NCBI GenBank assembly: GCA_032353305.1
Contig: JAUCNG010258853.1
Coordinates: 1 to 12,510 of the forward strand
Source of the DNA: Cephalothrix spiralis
Lineage: Eukaryota; Nemertea; Palaeonemertea; Archinemertea; Cephalotrichidae
DNA: 12,510 bases
Reading direction: 5' to 3'
This document shows positions 1 through 9,600 of this stretch, piece after piece. Numbering within the stretch: position 1 is the first letter of the stretch; every line of letters begins with the position of its first letter. The notes under the pieces are model-generated. The model did not search any database. It saw nothing but the letters and a program-made list of their open reading frames with translations, and was not told the origin of the DNA. The position numbers and the translations under genes were made by a program.

Positions 1-591
1 TTTAGCTATCAAACCCCACCAACCAACCTTAGTCTCCGTTCTGGTGACCCTCACCCCCCTTCTGCTCCCGGTCTATACCTCAAAAATCATGTTTTTCATG
101 GGGGACAAAAAACGTGATTTTTAATTTAGGAGATTTCCCTACCTCAAAAATCATGATTTTTAAAGCACTTAGTGGAATTACCACAATTTAGATTGCTAGG
201 ACATATCTTACATGTATAATGACAAAGAATACAAAAACTGTTATTTTGCGCGCCTGCTTACACATACAATATTCAATGATGTAATCGAGCCTAGTGAGCG
301 AGGCGAGGAAAATATTATCAATTGATTAGGTAAAAAGCTTCCATTTCTATTCTAAATAACGTTTTTTTTTAAAGTAGGAATTATTTTAAACAGTAGGAAA
401 ATCACTTTCAGTAAAAAGTAGGAATACCAAGGAATAGTAGGAAAAGTAGGAGGAATTTTCAAAAGCAGGTAAAATATGACCTGTGTGATGCCTGCAGAGC
501 TCTACAACTTCACCGTCGCGGTACACTATTGCCCTTACCGATTGACAGCTTATCTACATTGTCATTTAAATTGATCTTCAAAATTCCGTAC
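1..591. other. Repeat-rich stretch, intron or flank of the NACHT gene
   Basis: No exon was recognised. It holds a segment (1-72) related to 2107-2145, two nearby copies of a CTCAAAAATCATG motif (about 78-90 and 142-154), a copy of a dispersed GAGCGAG/GTAGG repeat (about 240-480), and a short tail of otherwise unassigned sequence up to the donor of the last visible exon. Confidence 0.5.
240..480 (+). repeat. Dispersed repeat, copy 1 (GAGCGAG head, GTAGGAAAAGTAGG tail)
   Basis: The head reads GCGCGCCTGCTTA, then TGTAATCGAGCC, then GAGCGAGGCGAGGAAAAT. The tail has repeated AGTAGGAA units and GTAGGAAAAGTAGGAGG followed by AATTTTCAAAAG. The same elements occur in the same order at about 6196-6420. 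No protein is encoded. The element class is not recognised; non-autonomous is likely. Confidence 0.55.
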
Positions 592-664
592 CTGAAAATA
601 TTGACGCTTATCATAAATAGGCACTAGAAAGGCTGTTTTTTGATTAGTTAGGTATGCCAGTAAT
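592..664 (-). CDS. NACHT gene exon 12: helical region (last exon visible)
   Basis: 73 nt. It opens with the last base of a codon, completing the two-base end of exon 11 (giving Arg), and ends in phase 0. The acceptor CTTTTTCAG| is strong and the donor CAG|GTACGG moderate. The peptide is RLLAYLTNQ followed by FLVPIYDKRQYF, which fits the helix after LPYHL in relatives. The frame closes nine codons past the donor, so splicing is required. The next exon was not found in 1-591 and probably lies left of the window. Confidence 0.72.
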
Positions 665-3600
665 CTGAAAAAGAAAAGGTTAGATAACTCTCAATTGTAA
701 TTAGATGGAGGGCTCAATACCATGACTCTGAAGAAGTTCGTAAAGGGCGAAAGCTTAGTTTAAAATTTGTCGGTCGACTTAATTTATTGGCCGTTGCCGG
801 TGTTTTCCTGCGACCCTCTATCATATTATTTGCAAAACAGACAATAAATATTAATTTAAGTGAAAAAGAAAGGAAAATATTTACGAAACATAAATATCGG
901 GCAAAAACGGAGGTTAACAAATTAAGAAGGAGGGAGCCCATCAACCATGAGGGGAAATGAAGTTGATACTTCATTCGTATGTAGTAGGGATCGTGAAGTA
1001 AAATTTGGATCGAGTCAGAACATTGGGGCAGCAAATCCGATACAGAATTAGAGACAGAAATAAATGCCAAAAATGCAGCAGAGAGCAATTTATTGGAGGA
1101 ATCGGATTGCACCCCAAGTTGCCCCTAACGATATTCACACTCGAAAGCAAATAAATAACAATACATGTATATCTTTAAAATCAATGACGTCATACCTTTG
1201 TTTTGATGAACCTTTCCACAAATGATACGGAACCAGTCTTGCAGTCAGATTACTATATGGCACACATTTGTCGTAGTATGTTGCCAGTTGACCATGAGAT
1301 TTGTTAAGTTTATCTGGAGTATTAAGAAATGTGGATCGGACAGCCTATAAAATAAATAATAATTTGAACTTTGCTTTGCAATACACTCAACTTATACCAC
1401 AGTTTAAAGCAAAATGCATGTTACTCAAGTCATTTTTATACTGTCTTTTTAAAAATTTAATTTCATGTCGATCGTATGGCGTTTTTATCGCATGTCAAAT
1501 CTCTCCGAATTCAGTAAATCATCTTTTCGTCTTTATCACGATTAAATCCCGTCGATTGTGGCCATGTCTAAACCAATTATTGACCTAATTCGCAAGGTCA
1601 TTCAACTTGGCAAAAGATCAGCATCGTCACTTGTTCGGCCCATGCGGTTCACTATTGCTGTTTTATGCGAATATTAAACAGACCCTGGGACCTGGATATC
1701 AATTGGCTTAGGTGACGTCATACTATAACCTGAATATCTCGGCTTAGACATAACTTAGAGGTCTGATTTGACATGCATTGTAATGCGAATGCCTTTGCCT
1801 AACGAAATATAAATGAAATTAACGTAGCTAATTTTTACCGGCCTAGAAAATTTTCTGAGGTCATGTATTGAAAAATTGCCTTTAAAAGGCTGTGACTTCA
1901 TCTGATGACGTCATACGACCTTGAAATTTTGCAGGCAGGTTCGTTTTGTATATATTTATATTAGCCCACCATAAAATTATTGGGTGTAAAATCATCAGTT
2001 TTTGAGTTATTTAGGTTGCAATATTTCGCACCCCAACCCCCTCAAGAAATAATGCGTCCACATTGCCCCGATCACCCATATGCATCATTCCCGTATTTTA
2101 GAGACTTTCAGCTATCAACTTTAGTCACCGTTCTGCTCCCGGTCGACTAGTATCTTTCTAGACAGTTACAGCCAACCTCCTGGAAGCCGCCTCTAGGTTC
2201 TCAATGGTTATCTTTTGTGCATGAACCGTTCTCGTACACATGCACCAAGCCGAGACAATAGAATGCGTTGCAATTGTCTTAAAGATCCTTAAACAACCTG
2301 TATAGATCAATCGGCGAGATATGGATCGAACGGGATTCGAACCCACGACCATGAGATTACTAGTCTCATGATCTACCGACTGAGCTAACCGGCAGCTAAC
2401 CAAGCACCCCCAATAATTTCCGCCACGCATAGTACAACTAGAGAGAGAGTATGTTCGTATTTCTATTAATTTTAGTCTAAAGTTGAACTTACCATTGCTA
2501 CTGAGTTGTGGGAAAAATCAATGACTTTCCGTGATCTTGTGTAACTTTTTAAGAAAGGACGTAGGATTCTGCGAAGAGTTGAAACAACGATTCTAGGAAC
2601 TGGTTCTTGGGTTTCAAGGTCACCTAACAGCACAGGTAGAGATTCTTCTAAAACACCATCTTTGGAACAAGCAACTAGGCATAAAAGCTAAAAGATAAGT
2701 ATTTGTATTTAAAATATGCTGATGTGACTTTTTTGACACACAGGACTTTTTGATACATATGTAAAATGTACATGGCTACAACTTTGATAAAATGTGGAAT
2801 CCGACAAAATCTGACCGGAAGTCCGTTGAATTTTTGAAATCTAAAAAGGGTATACACCACTAATCGCAAAAATTAGTGGTCGATTATTCATAAAATATAG
2901 TCCTTCATACGCGATCCCATCATAAAAAATAGTCCCTCATACGCGATCTTATTATATCATTAGAATTGGTCAATGAAATCCAACCAAATTTCAATCATAG
3001 ATTACTATGGTAAGTAGATATATGTCCGCCAAATTTGAAATGTTCCAGTTTAGTAGAATTATAACCTAAAAACGCAGCCTTATCACGCATCTCGTAGCGT
3101 CGTAATTTTTTGACGATTCCGGTCTGACGTCAGAAAGCGCAACTTTGCGCAAAACTTATGCGGGCTTGATATATTGATATCCAGAATTTGAAATCTGTAT
3201 TCTTTTGCAATTAATTTGGTCGAGGGATAGACATGAGATTTAAATCTAGTACACTTTGTCAAAAAATCCCCCCAAAAATAAATATATCGCTAATATATGA
3301 TCTCAAAACCCTAGATTCGGCGCTAAGGTCGACAAAAATTATTTAAAAAATCTTGAAAATCAAAATAAATCTTGAGATTTAAAAAAAATCAAAAAATTGA
3401 ACCGAATGTAGCCTATTTAGTACTGTTTTCCTTCCTATACCTGGGTATAAGGGGTGTTTACCCGATTAGAACCCGGTAAAAAGGTTGATAAAATTCTGTT
3501 GCAGCCACTCAAAATTTAGCCGGAAGTCGATCCGGTGTTGGATTCCGAAATCTATTACGCCGTTTGGAGGTAACCATCCGCGTAAAGGTAATTTTAATGA

Positions 3601-6600
3601 CGTAATTTTTTGATTTCTATTAGATTAATTTGGATAATTTTATACTGTTTTTAAAACAACTTACATCTTCAGCATATTTATCCTCTTCAGAGATTCTTCG
3701 TAGTATTTCGCTAAAAAGACCCATCATATCATCGTTCAGATCAATAATTCGCTGCGTTAGCGTCCTAAAATTTCCAAACACTCTGATTTCTTCGCACGCT
3801 GTTAATAACCATAGTGGAACTACTGAGCTCATATGATTCAAAAGAAGACCCATTTGTTCAGAATCTAACCTCTGTATGTAGAGAGAGAAAAATTATTAGA
3901 AAAGTAAAACGAAGAAGCCATGCAGTCGGCTGGGGAGGGGAGGGGGCGGCAGATTCACTCGTATCAGTCAGGACGGTCCCTGTCCGAAACGCAACTGGTC
4001 GCATTCGACAGTGCTGGAAAGTATAAATGTTGAAAATGTGAGAAAGTCACCTATATGGAATGAAAAATTACCATAGAGAATGTATTTTTTATGTAAATTT
4101 TTATGTAAAAAAAAAAACGTCTAAAATATTAACTTTAGAGAAAACCGGTTCCATAATATAAGCTATCCAATGAAACAAACCGCGACTCTCTACGAAGACT
4201 TAAGACTTTTTGACCTCGACCTCCGGGCCCAAGGTCATGGTCTAATGAAGCTTCAATATGTTTCATTAAGCTGGGATCAAAACCCTAGGTTTAAATAGAT
4301 TTGGCCCTAAGGTCCTAAAATGGCCAGCAAATTGAGTTTTTGGCCCATTACGCTGTCCCAGGAGCTCCGATCGAAAATCTGGCTATAGGCGTTTTTTACT
4401 ATTAGTGAGTTCTATCATAATATACCAGTTATGGGCCAATGCATAAAACCATGTCGGAGGAGATAGGTTTACAGATACCCACTCTGACACGTATTGTCAA
4501 TCTTAGTGATCACTCAACGAATGAGTGAATCAATACCGATGTTTGGAAAAACTGGAAGAGTGACGCTGGTAAACTATAATATATGGTTGGAAAGGTGCGA
4601 ACTAGAGCAAGGCCTCATTTGGTCACCTAACGTGAACGAGCTACAGCCAAGCAAGCAAAAACTGGGTTCATTCGAAATGCGAAATGACGAAATTCGAAAT
4701 GGTCATTAATATTCCCCAAAAATCATATTAAATTTTTTCTCTCTGGTATAACAAATAATTAAAAACGTATTATAATCCATTTCTTCTGACATTGCATGTA
4801 AAACTCTAAGAAAAAAACAATTTTACAAACTTAAATTCCGTATGTATTCTGTTTCAGAAATACACGGAATAATTCTACAAAATAAAAATTTGTAAAACTG
4901 TTTTTTTCTTTGCGTTTTTGCATGCAATGCCAGTAAAAATAGATTATAATACATTTTTAATTATTTGTTATACCAGAGAAATAAATTTGATATGATTTTT
5001 CGGGGAGTTTTAATGACCATTTTGCATTTTGCATTTCGTCATTTCGCATTTCGAATGAACCCGTTTTTGCATTTCGCTTTGCTTATGAGTAGAGCAAAAA
5101 CTGAAATAAGAGAAGAAAAAATAGCAGGAGCACATTCCTAAACTGTAGACGTCAAAACGGAAATTTGAACGAATATTTATGATATCACAACATCAGGATG
5201 CCGTTTCATAGAAAAATGTAACCTACTAATTTTTGATAGAATTAAGCATTCCGATTTACTCTCCGCAAATTACGTTCTCTACCCGGCCCGTCATTTATAT
5301 AAACGCTCTGCTGTAGGCGTCAGTATACTTTGTGTCGCAACAATGAGAATTTAGCTGCTGCTGCAATTGAGTTTGATCTGGCAGCCGTAAATTTGTCTCT
5401 GCTTAGAGGGGCGGAATTCCGTTCGGAGGTTTTCCGTTGTCGCGATTGGTTTCGTGCCATAAAAGCGAGGTCGCGCTCAAAGTGTTTTGTGAATTCCAAT
5501 ATCGAATATATCCCCGCACCTCATGTATATTCGGGCCGGTAAGAGATGATCATGACAATAATCTAACATGACTATAATGTTAACGCTTGAACTGGTCACC
5601 TACCTTATTAAATTGTCCAAGATACCAACGGGCAACTTGCTGTGCATCGCCCCTGCCTAGTTTTCCTATTCGTAGCAGCAAAGTATGTCGAAACAGCAAT
5701 CGATATTCTGTTGGTTTACTTTCATTGCTAGTACTGATGACAAGATAGATGTTACTTTTAGGTGGAAATGCTAACGGTAACCAGTTCAATTGATCAGTCG
5801 ATTCGTCAAGGCACTGAAAAAAGAGGTTTACATCAGTACTAAACTGCCTTGTATCCTTTATATATTACGCAGAGATCGTACCGGCCCTTGGTCAAAAAGT
5901 ATGAGGATTTGAAGGAAAAAAGTAGGAATGTCAGGTTTCTGACGCCGGAGGCCAGAGCGAGCGCCAGTGAGCATTATAACGGCGTGGAGTCTAGGGGCCC
6001 GTGAAGCCAAGCTAAATTATACAACTATTCATTATGAAATCGAGCCGCGCGTTAGCGAGACAAGGAAAATTTTGAAATGTATTGGTTAGAGAAATGATTT
6101 TATAACGACTTAGAGAACTTTCGTGGCACCTGTGCCAGTAGAGAATGACATAGGTATATCAGGGATAAATTCTTATACCGATATGATAATATAACTTATT
6201 TTTTTGCGGGCCTTCTTATGCAAATAATCTATACTATGTAATTAAGCCGAGCGAAGCGAGAACAATTTTGAAATCGCAGTTTTATGATACTTTGAGTTAT
6301 TTATTCAACCATTTTTTAAAAAAGTAGAAAAGCAAAAAAAATGTATTAACTTTGAAATTAAGAAAAGTAGGAAAAGTATGAGGAATTTTTCAAAAGTAGG
6401 AAAAGTAGGAAGAGTCACGTACGATGTCTGATTACGTGTAGGTGAAATAATAACCAAGTGCATGAGGTTATGAAAAAGACAAATCATTAGGTCAACGCAA
6501 ATGACCTTCTATTGCAAGATAATCAGCCCTTCCAGCAACACAAAAAGAAGGACAAGGAGTAGGACATGCCAAATATAGCTTTAAAATGTTAATTCTAACT

Positions 6601-9600
6601 TATTTTCTACTCCTAATTATGTCAAATTCGTAAGCAGCTGATAAAACTCATCTGAATCATGGCATTTGATATTTTCATTCTCGAATTACATGAACATCTT
6701 TACCTGGACAGGCTATAAGGGCATTATATCCGTCTCAACTGGCCATGTAAGACTTGTTTCCTTCCCCTAATATGGCATCAAAAATTATGTTTATTTGCTT
6801 TATCTTGGCATTTAGTACTTTTAAAGATGATGAAAGTATATACAATACATATACAAACTCAACATCACTCTGTGGCCAGTATAGTTGATAAGGACTAATT
6901 TGATAATAAATCTGAAATCTATTGTTCTAATATTATTGTTTACGATTTACTGCAACTTTAATGTATGTGGACTGAGTTAGCAAGGACATTTTTAATTCGC
7001 TATAATTGGATTAAAGCCTTAATTTAAACAACATAAACCTATATATATATATATATGTAATTAAACATAGATCACAAATCTACAACATTTTTAATAATTT
7101 TCAATTTGCAGTTAAGAAAAAAGTCAATTTTATTAAATAGCTCTCAGGCGGTTTATCTGATCTTCTTGAACTTCCTTATAAGATTATTATAATTACTTGA
7201 GAAATTTGACATCAAAGTTCTTTTGATAAAATGTTATTTTTGGTTCAACATAAAATTTCTTATAGCGAGAAAACACACTTGTTATAAATGTAATAGAAAA
7301 GATCCACTATACAAATTAGAATTTGTATAGTGGATCTTTTCTATTATAAAATTTCTTATTTCTCAAAAAGATTAAAGCTAGGAAATCGAATTCACATGTG
7401 TAACATATTACAATACCTGGTCTATACCATCCAAGAAAACAGCTTTGTTCTTTTCAGAATTAAATTCCGAAACAGTTTTCTTAAAAAGTTGTTTTAGATC
7501 TTCTCGGTCAACTAGTGCATCCAGAGGAATTTTATTATCTGGAAGAATAAAAATTAAGTTAAGGCAGGTATAATAAGCAAATTTTCGGGTACTTGGGCTT
7601 AAAGTTTACTTGGGCCGAAAATGTACTGGGCCGGAAATTCCTACACCTATTTGATAAACCCCTTCTTCCATTCTGCTTAATCTCCAAATTGAATCAATTG
7701 TTTCCCAAAAATGATTGGCCCAGGGCAGTGGCTCAAACCCCCTCAGTTAGGATTTGTAAATGAAGTTACAGAATCGCCTGTTAAACGTCAAGCGTATGTC
7801 TTTGGCCAAAACTTGATTCATTTAAACAAATACCGCACACAATTGTTTAAGTGGATTGTCAACTTTACAATTTAATCAGAGATACCACTCAAAGTTTGTC
7901 TCAAAAGAAAAAAATCCTTGAAAATTAGAAAAATATTTCGATTAAACAGTTGGAAATAGGGCTGTTTTGCAATTTTAAAGATCATCCAAGAGACGCAAGA
8001 AAGTTAAATCTAATTTAAATCAACGACTTTTCAGTTTTTTTAATTAAAATTCCAAATATGCTAAAATTAAATTTGTATGCATATACTGTACACGTAAACT
8101 AAACTGCGGAGCAGAAATGTTTTGCGATCGGTAAATCCATTTGGTCAAAATCGGATATGAAATTTAGGAAAAATAGAGAATTTTTCTAGAAAATAGGACT
8201 TTATATGAATTCTACTTTTAATAGAAATAGGTGCCCACATGCCAGCGATCATTGTCATCAGGACGAAGTGAACCCAGTTTTAGTACAGACATACCTTTAT
8301 CGAGCCAGAGTATCAATCGAGCCATGATTCGTTTTGGATCAGCTGATTTTGAACTTGAGCCAACGAAATGATAAAATATATCATCATCATCTTTATCATC
8401 AGATTGCTCAGAAATCAGCTGTTTAACGGCAGCAGCTATAAGAGATGACTTCCCATATCCAGGTGGAGATATCACAGATAGATAAGGTATATTTTCTTCA
8501 ATATTCGGCATCACGCCCCAACTTTCTTTTTCTGAAAAGAGAACAAAATAAAAAATCACCCGTCAGATTGTTAATTTTTTTCAAGTCGGATCATTTTCTA
8601 TAGCTAGCTTCCGATGATGATAAAACCAAAAAAGACAACCAAAATATATCGAATAGAAAATTTTCAAAAGAAGTATATTACGAGCACCTTTTTCGTAGGA
8701 AGCAATCGGAAAGGACGCCGAAGTGTCCCAGGATGCAATTTCAGTTTAATTCCGAGAATGTCATACAAATTACAGTCAAATCCCTCGAAATACATGCACC
8801 TCCATAAATGCCCATCCTCGGGATGTGCACGTCGATCTCTGGAACGGTGCATCCCCCGTGTATTTAAAACTCACGAAATGCCCAAAACCCCGCGATTAGC
8901 GAAGTGTCCATCATTTCGTGGAACGAAATGCACTAAAACTCTCTTGCAAATAAATTACCGTGACCAGACAAGGTCGGTAGATTATAAAATATTTTTACAT
9001 TGATTACCAATCTTTAAAACCTATTGAACCATGTATAATTAGTATTTATAACCAATTTTTATGTTATTTATTGTTTATATTTTCGGGCTAAATTTTATAA
9101 AATCGGAAAAATTCATCGCATAATGTGTATCTGTGGTTACCAGGGTTTAATCTATAGATTTGCAATGACTTTTGGGATTTTTAGATGAAAAAGAATATTT
9201 TACTTACCAGCTAGGAGATCTTCAGGAGGTATCCCTTTCTCCTCAGCTATAATAAAAAGATTTGTTTTGCGTTTTTTGCCAATAAATAAATATTCGGTGC
9301 AAAAATATAAATTCTATAATATAATGATTTGTAGACTTAACTATCTAATAACTGTAGTTCTTGTTCATTTAAAGCATTATTTGGCCCTTACCTCCCAAGC
9401 GTTAGCTAAACTTTGATATCTGTGATCATATTTTTGAGAATTAAATTGCACTTTCATTCGTAAAATCGTAATACGTTGAAAATAGATATTTCTCAAAACG
9501 TAAAAGTTGTGGAAAATCTTTTACTCACTATACAGACATAATGACATACTGTGACAAGAATATTTTGAATTTCTTCTGAAATAATAACTTTGTAAATGAA

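Larger units (their letters stand above)
1345..2492 (-). other. Intron 10 of the NACHT gene
   Basis: 1,148 bp, GT-AG. It contains the tRNA-derived SINE-like element (2322-2394 plus possible body), two copies of the 11-mer TGACGTCATAC (1713-1723 and 1906-1916), and a segment at 2107-2145 related to the start of the window. 1740-2060 looks like old repeat sequence but I cannot assign it. Confidence 0.65.
2688..3664 (-). other. Intron 9 of the NACHT gene
   Basis: 977 bp, GT-AG. It contains a 9-bp inverted repeat (2856-2864 with 2872-2880), a 32-bp tandem duplication (2889-2952), one TGACGTCA palindrome (3125-3132) and A/T-rich low-complexity sequence at about 3340-3400. No exon or RNA gene is supported. 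Confidence 0.65.
3872..5603 (-). other. Intron 8 of the NACHT gene (largest)
   Basis: 1,732 bp, GT-AG. It contains the foldback element 4655-5070, a plus-strand TATA/Inr-like pair (5296-5324) followed by a relatively GC-rich stretch to about 5545, and a poly-A/T-rich stretch near 4085-4125. 4190-4400 is a non-AT-rich segment with no feature I can name. Confidence 0.65.
5814..7416 (-). other. Intron 7 of the NACHT gene
   Basis: 1,603 bp, GT-AG. It contains two copies or pieces of the GTAGG/GAGCGAG repeat (5895-6085, 6196-6420), a (TA)n tract (7041-7056) and the perfect 26-bp inverted repeat 7291-7346. From 6430 to 7040 it is AT-rich with nothing I recognise. Confidence 0.65.
8532..9207 (-). 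other. Intron 5 of the NACHT gene
   Basis: 676 bp, GT-AG. It contains a relatively GC-rich island with a degenerate CGAAATGCCC/CGAAGTGTCC motif (about 8710-8940) and one copy of the 23-bp repeat shared with intron 3 (9129-9151). Confidence 0.6.

Noticed and set aside
714-1112. A 132-codon minus-strand open frame.
   Set aside because: It lies in intron 11 between two well-supported exons. The product is a hydrophobic, low-information sequence with no domain.
1398-1440. A 43-nt candidate exon on the minus strand with good GT-AG sites that would link exon 10 to a shorter exon 11.
   Set aside because: Using the acceptor at 1345 instead lets exon 11 begin AVRSTFL straight after SVAM, which fits the family and needs no extra exon. 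The candidate peptide (YKNDLSNMHFALNC) fits nothing.
2322-2394. A functional tRNA gene with anticodon AGT (Thr).
   Set aside because: The acceptor ends do not pair and a D-stem pair is lost, so it is a SINE head or pseudogene.
3006-3065. A 60-nt open, phase-0 candidate exon on the minus strand between exons 9 and 10.
   Set aside because: It would insert 20 hydrophobic residues where the family needs about four, and its donor (GTAATC) is weak.
3125-3132. TGACGTCA as a working CRE promoter element.
   Set aside because: It is a single 8-bp palindrome deep in an intron without other promoter signals, and it lacks the extension shared by the other three copies.
5330-5542. A 70-codon plus-strand open frame after the TATA/Inr pair.
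   Set aside because: It has no ATG at its start and no recognisable domain. I kept only the promoter-like signal as a low-confidence item.
8614-9003. A 129-codon plus-strand open frame.
   Set aside because: It is antisense within an intron, has a basic product without a domain, and is explained by the degenerate repeat island.
9392-9405. A 14-nt candidate micro-exon with donor GTAAGG in intron 4.
   Set aside because: Its length breaks the frame between exons 4 and 5, which already join in phase, and the acceptor has a poor pyrimidine tract.
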